Shown here piece by piece: positions 28,010 to 39,638 of a stretch of DNA of 64,000 bases (position 1 is its first letter; each line of letters opens with the position of its first letter). A program made the position numbers and the translations under genes. Origin of the DNA: Cichorium intybus (Eukaryota > Streptophyta > Magnoliopsida > Asterales > Asteraceae); NCBI GenBank assembly GCA_023525715.1, contig CM042017.1:80565357-80629356 (forward strand). Reading direction: 5' to 3'. Below the pieces are notes generated by a model. That model was not told the DNA's origin. It worked only from the letters and a program-made list of their open reading frames with translations, and searched no databases.

Positions 28010-29137
28010 TGACAACGCCTAGTGATATTACATATTTTAGTCGTTGTTGAGCCCTATTCTTAGTGAAATTATATCATATATATCATGGTATTCTCACTTT
28101 TCGTGCCAATACTTGTTTGGAAGAAAATAATGTAAACAGGGACCAAAAGCGTACAAATTGGAGAAATTTTGGAGAAGAAGGAAAAATCAGGAAAATACGT
28201 ACGCACGCCGCGGGAATCAAGAAGGCGCGACGCGGATACAAGGCGGTGGAACAAAATTCAAAGTCCGAAGAAACGGGGATAAAGTCTTACGCACGCCGCG
28301 GTTTACTTAATTGTGCGACGCGGCTGCGGGAAAATTGCAACTACAAATAGAGCCATTTACAGCTGAAAACCCTAGCAAAGACTCAGTGGAAAAACGACCT
28401 GAAGGCTCTTTGACTTCGTGATTAAGCATCAGTAACCTCTCAGTTGGTATTTTATGTTTTAGAATTTAATTTCATTTTAGTATTAGTTAGCAATAGTGGC
28501 TAGGGTCTTTGGGAGTGACAACCACTGACATTGAGCACTTTAGTTTACTGTTTTTCAGTATTGGTGACTGTATTGGATCATTGGAATTCGTTTTTGGTTA
28601 ATGAGAAGCATTTGGTTACAAGTAAGCTTTTTTTTTCGGTGTTTTGATGATTGTTATTGGTTTTGCATGCTTGTGTTGTGTTTGGATGTTTGATTTGACA
28701 TTGTTGGACTGTTTTCCCTCGCTGATTGTAGTAGCCAATTAGGTTAGTCCTTTAGGTTTGAACTTTAGTCATTGACTGTCCCATTGGACCTTAGTTCTTG
28801 GTTTAGTTTATGCCTTGTTTTGGTTTATATTTGGATTGTTGGATGCCTTTGTTTACTTCTGAATTAGAGATGTACTTCTGATTTCAGAAAGTAACTAGGT
28901 TTGATTTGAAGCTTAGTTTGGTTTATGCTTGTTTTGGGAGTGTTTAGTTTAGGATTTTCGAGTTTTAGTGGCAAGGGTTTGGAAACTGAAGTCATCCGAC
29001 TATAGCGTGACACTATAGTTTGGTAATATGTCATCTGGTCTGACCAAGTAGCTCCTGTGGATAGACCCTGACTACCACTGTGCTAGTGTGTGTTAGGTTT
29101 CTCTTATTTTTGACCGCACGACGACCTAGGCATGTCA
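28010..29137 (+). mobile_element. Family X solo LTR inside E3 RNase H
   Basis: Starts TGACAACGCCTAG, ends CCTAGGCATGTCA, is 1128 bp long, and is flanked by ACTCT (28005-28009 and 29138-29142). No gag or pol frame is present. GC-rich GCACGCCGCGG motifs at 28200-28330 precede a CTACAAATAGAG stretch (about 28339) that looks like an LTR core promoter. A 95-codon frame at 28063-28350 lies in this LTR and is not supported. Confidence 0.9.
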
Positions 29138-29142
29138 ACTCT

Positions 29143-29932
29143 TATGGTCGGTGAAGACCGTACACTTAGTGTCGTATAAGTAGTGTCTCCAGATCTTCAA
29201 TGCGAATACTACTGCTCCCAACTTGAGATCATGCGTGGTGTAGTTGACCTCGTGGGTTTTAAGTTGTCTTGAAGCGTAGGCAATGACTTTTCCTCTTTGC
29301 ATGAGTACGCAACCCAGACCCTGATTCGATGCATCGCAGTAGACCACAAAGTCTTCTGTTCATTCTGGAAGGGACAGAATAGGAGCGCTGCACAAAGCTT
29401 TCTTTAAAGTCTGGAAGGCGGCATCTTGTTTATCATCCCACTTGAATGTTACACCTTTCTGTGTCAGGGCAGTAAGTGGCTTCGCAATTTTGGAGAAATT
29501 CTGTATGAATCTTCGGTAATAGCCAGCAAGGCCCAAAAATTGACGGATTTCGGTCGGCGTTCTCGGTGCTTCCCAGTTTTCGATGGCTTTAATTTTGGAG
29601 GGATCCACATGTATCCCTTCCTTGCTGACTACATCGCCTAGAAAGTCCACCTTTCGAATCCAAAATTCACATTTTGAAAATTTCGCATACAGCTTCTCTG
29701 CTCTTAGCGTCTCCAAGACTTGCCGTAGGTGTTGACTATGTTCTTCCTTACTTCATGAATACATAAGTATGTTGTCGATGAATACTATCACGAATTTGTC
29801 TAAGTAAGGTCGGCATACGTGGTTCATCAGATCCATAAACACTGTGGGCGCATTAGTTACTCCGAAGGGAATCACAACAAATTTATAATGGCCGTAACGA
29901 GTTCTGAATGCTGTTTTGGGAACGTCTTCTTC
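29143..29932 (-). pseudogene. E3 RT C-terminal half and RNase H start
   Basis: The minus strand gives the RT palm (YGHYKFVVIPFG, VFMDLMNHVCRPYLDKFV), in which the catalytic FIDD motif is FIDN (FIDNILMYS), removing one catalytic aspartate. The connection follows (KLYAKFSKCEFWIRKVDFLG, IRQFLGLAGYYRRFIQNFSK), and then the RNase H start (VYCDASNQGLGCVLMQRGKV, YTTHDLKLGAVVFALKIWRH, FTDHKS). Stops stand at 29753-29755 and 29933-29935. It continues across the solo LTR into the next RNase H piece. Confidence 0.93.
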
Positions 29933-31195
29933 TTAGACTCTAAGTTGGTGATACCCTGACCTTAGATCGATTTTTGAGAAATAACTCGATCCTTGGAGTT
30001 GGTCGAAAAGGTCGTCAATTCGGGGTAACGGATATCGGTTCTTGATAGTGAGTTTGTTCAATTCCCGATAAGCAATACACATTCGGAATGATCCATCCTT
30101 CTTCTTCACGAACAAGACCGGCGCTCCCGAAGGTGAGAAGCTCGGCCTGATGAACCCTTTACTTAGAAGTTCGTTCAGTTGGCTAGATAATTCTTGCATC
30201 TCTGCCGGGGCTAATCGGTATGGCGCTTTTGCCACTGGGGTGGCTCCAGGGATCAAATCGATTCTAAACTCAACTTGTCGCGCGGGCGGTACTCCTGGAA
30301 GGTCTTCTGGGAATACGTCAGAAAAGTCGCTGACTTCGGGAATGTCTTTGATGCTCTTTACTTCTTTCGTCTCGTCAACAACGTGGGCTAGGAAGGCATG
30401 GTATCTTTTCTGTAGGTATTTTCGGGCTTTGATGCAAGACACGATTCGAAGGCTGGTACTGGGTTTATCATCGTAGACAACAAGGGTCTTGTCATCCGGC
30501 AGATGAAGTCGGATTCCTCGTTCGTAACACATGATGTCGGCATGATGGGAAATTAGCCAATCCATACCAACAATCACGTCAAAGCATCCTATTCTAACGG
30601 GCATTAAGTCGATTTGTAAGGAGTGATCGTCCAGAGTAAGTGTACAGCCTATGTATATGTCATTTGTGCTTTCTGTTTTGTCATTTGCCATTTCTACTGT
30701 AAATGTTTCGTTGAGTGGTTGGGATTTTTGTTTTAGTAAGTATTTAAACTCGTGGCTTATGAAACTCATCTCCGCACCGCTATCGAATAGTATACAAGCA
30801 TATGAATTATTGACGAGGAACGTACCGGTAACCACGGTGGGATCCTCCACTGCTTCTGCGCGTCCCATAACTAGGACTCTTCCATTTCTCCTAATGTTCT
30901 TTGTCTTCGGGAAATCACGCTTGAAATGCCCCGTCTCACCACAACCGTAGCAAGCTTGACTTACCCCAGTATTAGAGGCTTGGGTGGTTTGTGGAACTGG
31001 CGCCTTGCAGAAACAGGCGGTATGACCCTTTTTGTTACAGTTCGAGCAGTGCATTTCCTTACAGGCTCTAGTATTGTGGAAATTGCACTTGTTGCACTTG
31101 GGTAGAGTCCCATTATATTGCTTGGTTGTTGTTGGGTTAGTCGGGACAGTGGCTGCACGGACGGCCATAATCTGTTGTCTTTTGGCACTTTCTTA
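29933..31195 (-). pseudogene. E3 gag zinc knuckles, protease and RT N-terminal part
   Basis: A 411-codon stretch with no internal stop. First comes a cysteine-rich part (CNKCNFHNTRACKEMHC), then the knuckle CSNCNKKGHTACFC and a second, damaged knuckle whose last cysteine is Phe (CYGCGETGHFKRDF). The protease active site DSGA is intact (ILFDSGAEMSFISHEF), with the later VIVGMDWL motif. RT then begins (FSPSGAPVLFVKKKDGSF, YRELNKLTIKNRYPLPRIDD) and runs to GYHQLRV. The stop at 29933-29935 replaces a codon that is Q in E5. The stretch is separated from upstream gag by the stop at 31193-31195. Confidence 0.94.
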
Positions 31196-32016
31196 GTTAG
31201 GCTGGCCCCTCCCCCTGTTCCAGGGTTTCCTTTTGTGATCCCTCTCTTTTGATTGTTCAGTTTTAGGTGTCATGGTGCCCTGGCGGACCCCATGATCAAC
31301 TAATCGTTGGGCCAGTCGTTTGGCGCTGTCGAAGGTAGCGGGGCTCGCTGATTCTACATTCCCTTGGATCTGAGGAGATAGCCCCCAGAAATAGCATTCC
31401 ACTTTCACCGATTCTGGTGTGACCATAGCAGGGCAGAGGGTTGCCAAGTCGTTGAATCAGTTTGTATAGGTGGTTAGATCTGAACCCTTCATAGTGAGGT
31501 TCCACAGTTCTTGTTCTAGTTTTTGGATCTCCCCTCTAGGACAATACTCTTTCATCAGCATAGTCTTTAGTTCCTCCCAACTCATTGAGTTGGCCACAGG
31601 AGGTGTCAGAGCCTTAACATGACCCTTCCACCACCAGGACATGGCCGTCTCAGCAAAGGAACAAGCGGCGAATTTGACCTTGAATTCCTCGGGGCATGCG
31701 GAGATATCAAAGATTGATTCAGTTTTCTCAATCCATCTGGTGAGAGCAAGAACACCACCAGTACCATGGAAAGCCACAGGTTTGCAATTTGCGAAGTCCT
31801 TGTACGTACATACTCGCGGTTGATTTGGTGTTTCCTCATTCGTGAATCGTTGGTGCCGTTTCTACTTCCGCTCCCGTTTGTCCCATTCGGGTTTATTTGA
31901 GCGATAGCGGCTGCTACCGCAGCAGTGACAGCGGCTTGGAAAGTAGCTGAGTCTGTCATGGGTGTCTCGGGTGTTTCGATTGGTGCGCGCCTAGCGTTTC
32001 TTCGATGAGGTGGCAT
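31196..32016 (-). pseudogene. E3 gag N-terminal part
   Basis: The methionine at 32016 opens MPPHRRNARRAPIETPETP, followed by an alanine-rich segment (TFQAAVTAAVAAAIAQ) and a Gly/Asn/Ser linker. Compared with E4, a frameshift near 31850 moves the capsid part into another frame (GGVLALTRWIEKTESIFD, CPEEFKVKFAAC, AMSWWWKGHVKAL). An extra Trp codon turns WW into WWW. A stop stands at 31457-31459 where E4 has Arg. The remaining frame (ESVKVECYFWGLSPQIQGNV to WNRGRGQPN) ends at 31193. Confidence 0.93.
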
Positions 32017-32430
32017 ATTTCTGCCACAAGGGTTCAAGATTTGACGTTGGTTAGTTTCTAGAAGGATCATTATAAGTATGTTGTCATTAAGATACGGCGC
32101 TTATATTTTAAGCTTACCTTTGTCCTTTTTTTTTCGTAATTTGTAACCATATTCCAGTATCAAACATACATATCAAACACTTGTACAACACTTTATAAAT
32201 AAAATATGTCGTCATATTAATAATACTTTGTGGCGTTACATGATTTTTGAGATGGGAAAATTTGACCTCCGCAGAGGTTTACATTGTAACAATAAACAAA
32301 CGGCGTAATGACCCACAAAGAGTGTAATAACTTAATTGTAGGGTCGCGCCTACATGCAAGAGCGAACAGCGTATAGCGCTTGCTCATAAAATCCTAGTCT
32401 ATAACAAAATTTGAGTAGTACGAGTACTAC

Positions 32431-33157
32431 TCATGGCGAACTGGATCCCCTAGCTCCACGGAGCGTGGCTACCTATGCTCTCAAGTCGGCAGCCTCGCGC
32501 ATGGCCTCCTCGGCCCTCTACTCTACGTCCCGTATCCTCTGCTCGGCATCCGATAATCGCTTGAAGGCCTCTCGAAACATCCCCATGGTCATCCTCCCAT
32601 CCTCCTCAAGTGAGTCGACCCTCTCGGAGGTACGGTCATGAGCCTCATCGAGGCGTCGGAGGCGTGCGGTGGTGACCTCAGTAGCGGCCCCCACATCTAA
32701 GACTTGGCCGGTAGTTGCCTGGATCCGATCCTCCTGGCGGCTAATGCGCCCAATCATGACTGGCAACGCTCTGACTGCGGAACCTCCCTCGCTGAGGTCG
32801 AAGAAGTCTCGGCACATGCCATAAGGGGGGATCAGGCCTTGCTCGCGGCTCCATTGGCATAAGTGCTCTGCCCACACGGGTGTCGGGTCTTGGTGAGGTT
32901 CATTGATTAGTAATGGATGGTGTATGGGAAGTTCCCTCTTTCGAGGAGTACGCATCCACAATGGGCCATTAGGATGACGGTGTATGGGAAGTTCCCTCTG
33001 GAGGTGGCTCATGCATATCGCGGATAGGAACATGAGGGTTCACAATCTCCGGCTCGTCTTCGGACTCCTCCTCGTCCCAATGGTCCTCACTATCCAACAT
33101 CTCCTCTGGTTCTTCTTCCGAGTAGTAGGGGTCTCCTGGTAGGTGATATCCGGCCAT
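32431..33157 (-). pseudogene. E3 extra ORF between primer binding site and gag
   Basis: On the minus strand the frame starts MAGYHLPGDPYYSEEEPEEM, with a strongly acidic N-terminus. A short frameshift region then contains a repeated gtgtatgggaagttccctct. The conserved middle follows (PLWMRTPRKRELPIHHPLL, GLIPPYGMCRDFFDLSEGGS, VMIGRISRQEDRIQ), then a C-terminal part rich in Arg, Glu, Asp and Leu that looks like a coiled coil (RLRRLDEAHDRTSERVDSLE, EQRIRDVE). A stop at 32518-32520 stands where E4 has Gln. The natural end is at 32431-32433. E4 carries the same ORF at 60892-61620 with the same ends, so it belongs to the element family. I do not recognise a known domain. By position it resembles the extra ORFs reported upstream of gag in some plant gypsy lineages, such as Ogre. 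Confidence 0.8.
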
Positions 33158-33673
33158 GACGTCTGTACGAGAATAGGGGTGTAAGAAGTATGTAAAGAGA
33201 TTCTTAAATACACATATATATATATATATAAATAAGTAATGTACACAAAATACTCCTATAGTATTTTAACTTTATGTTTAGTTCTATAGCGTCGTAAAAT
33301 ACTCCCATAGTATTTTAACTTTGTGTTTAGTTATTTGGTTATTGGTAAGTGTTTGGACTTGTTGTTCTCCACGACTATTCCTAAGTACTCGTTAGTCATA
33401 TCTTGGACCAATACAGTTGATCAGGCTCTATTTATCCAAGATATAATTATCTAAATACTTAGACCTAACCGTAGTGTTCAACTCATCGTACCACTTTTGT
33501 ATGTCTTCGTTATAATATCGTTCTAGTATGTATGTATGTATTTACACTTTTATAAAAATTACCGTTGTAATTTTAAAAGTATACTTGTATGAAAATATTT
33601 TGAGAGTTTTAGTCTCGTTGTATTTATAGTTGTATATCTTTAAATGGATGGATATACTTAGTTCACTATAAAT

Positions 33674-33686
33674 AATGCTCTGATAC
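33674..33686 (-). promoter_or_regulatory. E3 primer binding site
   Basis: On the minus strand TGGTATCAGAGC lies a few bases after the LTR end GGGTGTGACA. It is complementary to the initiator Met tRNA 3' end, as is usual for plant gypsy and copia elements. Confidence 0.88.
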
Positions 33687-33691
33687 CAATC

Positions 33692-36452
33692 TGTCACACC
33701 CCCAAACCGTAATGGCGGAAACGTTCGAGGGTGGATGACTTCATGAACAATATCATAACAAAGTTGAATAAAAGTGATTCCAAAAAAAACAACCATCATT
33801 AAATAATTGCAAGGGTTACATAGTTTAATGTTGCATGTTTCAAATACAATTACAAATGATGTCAAAAACAAGTAAAAACAACGTCGTAACGTCCCTTCGT
33901 ATAGCGCTGGTGGTTTACCTTATCAATTTCCTGAGAATACAAGTAGTTGAAAAAGTATCAACAATTAAGTTGGTGAGTTCATAAGATTTTGCGTAAGAAA
34001 AGTCCTTTGTTTATAATCGATAGTGTTGAAAACCAAGAAAATCTAATATTTTCTCATAAAAATGTCCAAGTCTTTAAATCCCAAAGACTAAAATGTAATA
34101 CGTAAATGGTAGTGTAAAATTCCTTAGAAATGTATATTTCCACGTAAACAATTTATAAAAAATATAAAGTTGATTATTTTCCCCTGTGAGACACCCTATA
34201 ACCATACTGTGACTAGTTGGCCTGCTGCGACGTTCTCCAGGCGTCAGAATGTTAGACATTTGGACACCTCACACCTGCCAGTCTAGCTGTAGCTAACAGC
34301 TCAGGTGCAGGGTTGCGAAGCCCGTATAGATCTATACTCAAATATCACGTTCTCTTACCGAGACTCTGGTTCAGGACTTATAGTAGGTACTTATAAAAGT
34401 ACTGTGAAGATCCATCTCACAAAAATGTATGTATTCAATCAACTTGTTTACGTAAAATTTGTATATGAAAACTCTTGTAATTATCCATTATCATTTTTCC
34501 CATGATAATATAGTAATGTGTAATAATTATATAATTTTATATAATTATTTTGTCTTGTTCAAAATGTCATAATAACCTTGTGTTCATAAACTATTCCAAT
34601 AATAGTCTATTTTTAGTATTCCGTCGTGATAATCATATTTTTACGAATAATAACGAAATAACTTACTCAAATGATTATAAATATCATCTTTTAAGATATT
34701 TCCCACAAAAATGGTGTAATAACTTAATCATAACCATTTTTGCTAGAAAGTAATATTTCCGGTTACAAAAACGTAGTTTTTACTAGTTTTCCTTTTTTTG
34801 ACGTTTATGTTAAAGATCTAGTATTTTACACACACTTTATTTATAGTTTTGTAACTTTTACACAAACATAATATGTCATAATGTTTATAATACATAGATC
34901 TAACCATATTTCATGTCAATGTCATTTGTACACAACTTCTAGTTTTCGTTTTTATAACGTTTTTATCCAAGATCTAGCATTTTTACACACCTTATTTATA
35001 GTTTGGAAACTTTTACACAAACATAATATATCATAATGTTTATAATACACAGATCTAACCATATTTCATGTCAAAAACATTTTTACACAACAACCAGTTT
35101 TATGAACTTGTGTAAATCATCATTTATAACATTTAAACACATATAAACTTGGATAAAACAACATTTATAGTGTATAAACTTGTATTCTCCCCCAAAAAGT
35201 TTAGAAAAGATGAAAATGAGGGGTATGAACTCACCCTTGAAGCGTGCTTTGCTTAGAAACTAGGTTAGTCATGAGAGATTAGCGGTAGGAACAAAGATCC
35301 AAGCCTTGGAGCTCGGAGGACCCTTGGACAATGCTATTACCAAAAGGTTTTACATAGATATTAGTGTGTGTAAATGGAATAAAACTTGTGTAATAGTCTT
35401 TAAAATCACAAGATGAAGTTGTCTTACCAAAAAAATTGCAAAAACACTTGAAAATGGTGGATGGTGGTGGTGTTTGGTGGTAGCCAGCGATGGTTTATGG
35501 TGGTGTATGGTGGTGGCGGGTTGGAGAGGAGATGGTGGTGGAGTGTTTGAGCTAAGAGGAGGAAGAGAGAGATGAGGGAGAAGTGTGTGTGTTAGTTTGT
35601 TTCAAATGAGTGTATTATTGTTTAAAAGTCAAAGTTGGATTTTGTTGCGTTATTATATTCTAGGCCTTATTACATCTAGATTATGAATAGTAAACCTTGG
35701 ATCTCATGGGGAGATGGTGGTGCAGCCGATGGGGGTGGGATAGGGGGTGGGGTGGGTTAGTTTTTATAAAAATAGCATCCTACTTATCTAAAATGTGTGA
35801 TTTTTATAAAATCGTAAGTCGTTTTAGTGAAATTTTGTGAGTTTTTGGTGAAACGAAGTTCTAATTAATTATTTTGTATACAAACATTGTCAAACATTTA
35901 TTTTGATTGAATTATAACTCGTTGGATGTTGAAATACGCGTTTAAGCGCAGTATTCTTCCGATTTCACGATTTTCGGCGTTTTTCCGAAAATTGAATTTG
36001 GCTTTGAAATTAAATACTAGATATTATTATGTTCCATAATATATGAATTGTTATTTCATAATTGATGTTTAAGGCACCACATTTTGTATTTTGAGTCCAA
36101 ACCCTGTGTACATTTATCCGTTCACAGCGGTTTATTTGGTGTAACTTTCACATACGAACTCCGTTTTCGACGTTCTATATATCCACGGGTTCGTATTGAC
36201 AAGTAGGTCGTTTTATGAAGATTATTATTCTCAAAATAATAATTGTACGATTATCGAATTTTTACGCTACAGTAGTTTACTGTCCGTATTTTCGACGTTT
36301 AATCGATAATTGTTTTAAATTAGCGTACGTAGTATTATAATATCTAACAATACATCGTAATATCATGGAAAATTACTTTTCAATATATGATTTAACGTAC
36401 GCTTCGTTTGACTACACTTGACTTTCGTTGACCAAAATTTACAATTGTCACA
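33692..36452 (-). repeat. E3 right LTR (5' LTR)
   Basis: 2761 bp, starting TGTCACACCCCC and ending CAATTGTCACA. It matches the left LTR over its full length apart from the deletion in that copy, and matches the reverse complement of the E4 LTR (57631-60359). Open frames inside are not supported as genes. Confidence 0.94.
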
Positions 36453-36457
36453 TTATA

Positions 36458-37112
36458 TTAGTATTGAACTACTTTATATAGCTCAAAATGTAACAAGACA
36501 TGAAGATGCAGGCCATATTGAACAGCAAAATGTTGTAAAACGAATTTTAGAAAGCTTTCACGAAACTCTCGGCTTTGGAGAGGAGAATTAAAAGATTTTG
36601 TTTTTGATTTTCTTTGTCCAACACATGATGGGGTCTTTATTCTCTTGCATACATAGGTTGTTTTGGCAGGTGGGAGCATCAACAACATCCTTTTGAAAAT
36701 TGTATAGTCCTTAATGTCCCATAGGAATGGACTTGATGTTTCATGTTTTGGCTCACATGAAATACAACTAGTTATGGCTTGGTTTATGCTCCCTTGCATG
36801 TATGTGATGATTGGATGTTGTTATTATTGTTTGTGTGGATGAAAATAGGATTTTGCTTGCTAGACAAGTTAAATAATGAAACATAAATCACCACGGAGTT
36901 TTTTTTCAAAATATGACAATTTTAAGCATAATATTTAGGGTTCTTTGTGTGTTCGTCAAAACTGAAGAGAAAAGGGAAGAGAAAGAAAGCAAAATCGACA
37001 AAAATAGCATGAGGGTTTGAGCGAGGGAGAGTGTGGAAGTTAGGCAGCAGCCATACCGCTGCTGCCATCATGATTTAAGGCGAAGGAAAGATAGATGAGG
37101 GCCAAAATCCCA
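36458..37112. other. Gene-free stretch between E3 and E7
   Basis: This is the continuation of the sequence that E3 entered (TTATA on both sides). A 113-codon minus-strand frame at 36458-36799 has no recognisable domain. The part at 36930-37110 is purine-rich and leader-like but not assignable. Confidence 0.45.
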
Positions 37113-37945
37113 CTGTTAAGTTCACATGCAACCTAAAGGATGTATGTTTTCACTATTTAATCTATAACTAAGAACATCAAATAAGAAACCCTAGGAATAT
37201 TTTTGAAAAACAAGAAAGGGTTTAGGATTACATACCTTATTGTTATTATAGTAAATAACAAGATTCCTTTGTATATCTCTTTGGAAGCAAGGACCACAAA
37301 TGCCGTGCCTCTAATAGTTCACACCCAAAAGTCCAAACAAAAAAGGTTAATAGAAAAGCTCGCTATAAAACCTTAGAGAATGATTATCGATTCTGCTTAA
37401 GAGAGAAGAGAAAAACTCTAGAGGAATGTCTGTAGGAGTTGGCATGGAAATGAGGTGCTAGGGGAGGGTTTTTATAGCCTCAAGGGTGATTAATGATAAA
37501 CCTTAGAGATAATCCTTATTTGAATTCAAACCGAATAAACCTTTTATCTTTAAATCCAAATCCCTTAGCTGCCATATATAGTTGGCGAGTTTACTAACGA
37601 CAAATCCTTATAAAATCGTCCAACATTATCCCTAACATTATATATTGCTCAACTATTAAACAATTACAATTCAGCCACTGCACTTTTAATTAATCCCAAA
37701 TTAATTCAAATTAATTCAAATTAATGCCAATTAATTCAAATTAATTAAAATTAATTTTAATTAATTCCAAACTAGTTTCTAATTAATTTATCATCACATA
37801 ACAAATTAATAAACTATTTATTTCTCTCTCTTTCTCTATCAACCTTTATACCATTTGGACTATTGAGGGCAACCTAAAGGACTGTACTACTATCAATTCA
37901 AGTATATACTAATTATAGTTGTAGGCTTAGACACCTAATCCAATA
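37113..37945 (-). repeat. E7 left LTR (3' LTR)
   Basis: About 833 bp. Matches 43979-44101 and then 45086-45755 of the right LTR. It contains the empty site (ccttattgttattatag at about 37236-37252) where the right LTR has a 974-bp insertion. Its inner end is AATCCAATA rather than AATCCAACA. Repeated TTAATT blocks lie at 37690-37770. Confidence 0.9.
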
Positions 37946-38766
37946 GTCTCCCACTTGGATAAGTCTATAACTATAGCTTCCAGTATAACTTCTGAATCGA
38001 TCAGCAAATTGTAGCTTCCAAAAGCTGCTACCAAACTCTGACCCAGTCAGTTACACGTCCTAAGATAAGTGATCACATAATCCTCCGTTCTGCAATATAT
38101 CATTTGGATATGAGACATGGAATGTAATTAATCTCATTGTCCAAGACTTTATTTCCTGATTTCTGATTTGTGATGATATAGGACTTCTAATTGAACACAT
38201 CAATTCAGTCCTAGCTGGCCCAGCACTGTAAGTCAACACCAAATCCCCGAGGCACCCAAAGATATCGCTTTTCCTGTTAGGGAAAAAGGAACGAATAAAC
38301 TTTAACTCATATGTCTGTATCATTTACTTATCAAATCGTGCATGACAATACGTTTTATAACATCAAGTTATTGATGCGTTTATGCATTACCAATGTACAT
38401 CGGACTTGTAAATTGCAACTAATATATCGCCGTTTTAAGATCATAAGATATTATATTCTCAGAATTACTCATGATAGAATCCATGAAGTAATTCTCTGAG
38501 TGTGGATTTATCCAATACTTAAATCCCCATTTCTAAGTACTCATGAACATTGTAGCAATACTGTTGCTATGTCTAACACCCTTAGAAAATCTACAATTCA
38601 ATTCATGATAGTCTTAATTCACTACTTGGGAAGTAAAACATGCAAAATGAAACATAAGAATAAACAATTGACAAAAGGTAGTAAACAAACTCATAAATAA
38701 TTCTCTATTATTTAATCACCAAAAGTCAATTACATTTATTTTGTTACAAGTTTCAAAACTAACTAT
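37946..38766 (-). other. E7 3' untranslated region with polypurine tract
   Basis: The minus strand reads CCAAGTGGGAGAC directly before the LTR start, a typical copia polypurine tract (37946-37958). The rest up to the RNase H end is non-coding. Short frames at 38060-38323 and 38311-38700 have no recognisable domain. Confidence 0.7.
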
Positions 38767-39585
38767 CTAACTACTAAAACTAATATCATCTCTCAGACCA
38801 ATGCTCCTAGCATGCTGACTATGCTTGAACCTACTCAGAGCCATCGTCAAAGGATCTGCAGGGTTCTCTTCAGATGATACCCTCTTCACAATGAGGTGAC
38901 CTTCTTCTACTATGTGTTTGATGTAACGGTACTTTCTGTCGATATGTCTAGACTTTCCATGATCTCTTGGTTCCTTAGTCAAGGCAACCACTCCTTTATT
39001 ATCGCAGAAAAGTTCCATTGGCTCCTGAATAGTCGGGACTACACCGAGGTCACCGATGAAATTCTTTAGCCAAGTCGCTTCCTTTGATGCTTCACTTGCA
39101 GCTATGTACTTTGATTCACAAGTTGAATCAGCCACCGTTTCATGTTTGGAACTTTTCCAAGTTACCGCTCAACCGTTTAGAAGAAACACCCAGCCCGACT
39201 GAGAACGAAAGCTGTCTCTATATATCTGAAAGCTGGCGTCACTATACCCACTCACTCTCAACGTATTACTACCACCAAGGACTAGAAGCATGTACTTTTT
39301 CCTTTGCAAATACTTAAGAATGTTGTTAACTGCTGTCCAATGAGGTTTGCCTGGATTTCCCTGAGAGTGACTGACCATGCTCAAAGCAAAGGACACATCG
39401 GGGTGAGTACATGTCATAGCATAGATGATCGACCCTACAACCGAAGCGTAAGGTACCCGACTCATATCCACTATCTCTTCATCTTTACCAGGACTTTGAG
39501 TCTTACTCAATTTGGTATTGCTCTGGAATGGTAGCTCTCCTTTCTTAGAACTTTCCACACTAAACCTCTTTAGTACCTTATCCAC
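38767..39585 (-). pseudogene. E7 RT C-terminus and RNase H
   Basis: Reading down from 39585: the RT thumb and connection (RVPYASVVGSIIYAMTCTHP, FALSMVSHSQGNPGKPHW, ILKYLQRKKYMLLVLGG), RNase H start (SGYSDASFQIYRDSFRSQSG), then ADSTCESKYIAASEASKEAT, FCDNKGVVALTKEPRDHGKS and KYRYIKHIVEEGHL to the end at 38767. A stop between GWVFLLNG and the next part (near 39169) separates the two frames. These are standard copia RNase H motifs. Confidence 0.93.
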
Positions 39586-39638
39586 ATAAGTTCATTGACT
39601 AAGTCCAATTAGTCTCTTCTTTCTATCTCTCAAAATTC

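Larger units (their letters stand above)
23981..36452 (-). mobile_element. E3: Ty3/gypsy chromovirus with an extra ORF before gag
   Basis: Starts TGTCACACCCCC, ends CAATTGTCACA, and is flanked by TTATA (23976-23980 and 36453-36457). Both LTRs, the primer binding site, an extra ORF, gag, protease, RT, RNase H, integrase and chromodomain are all present in order on the minus strand. It carries a family X solo LTR in its RNase H region. All coding regions are broken. Its LTR and extra ORF match E4 on the opposite strand. Confidence 0.95.

Noticed and set aside
28063..28350. 95-codon frame rich in Lys and Arg
   Set aside because: Lies in a solo LTR and ends at its promoter-like region; the related copy at 44107-45080 does not preserve it.
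36458..36799. 113-codon minus-strand frame
   Set aside because: No recognisable motif, AT-rich context and no second copy to support it.
37119..37123. GTTCA as a target duplication of E7 (also found at 45756-45760)
   Set aside because: The left GTTCA aligns with internal LTR sequence (AAGTTTACATG in the right LTR), so the match is probably chance; the left LTR is truncated there.
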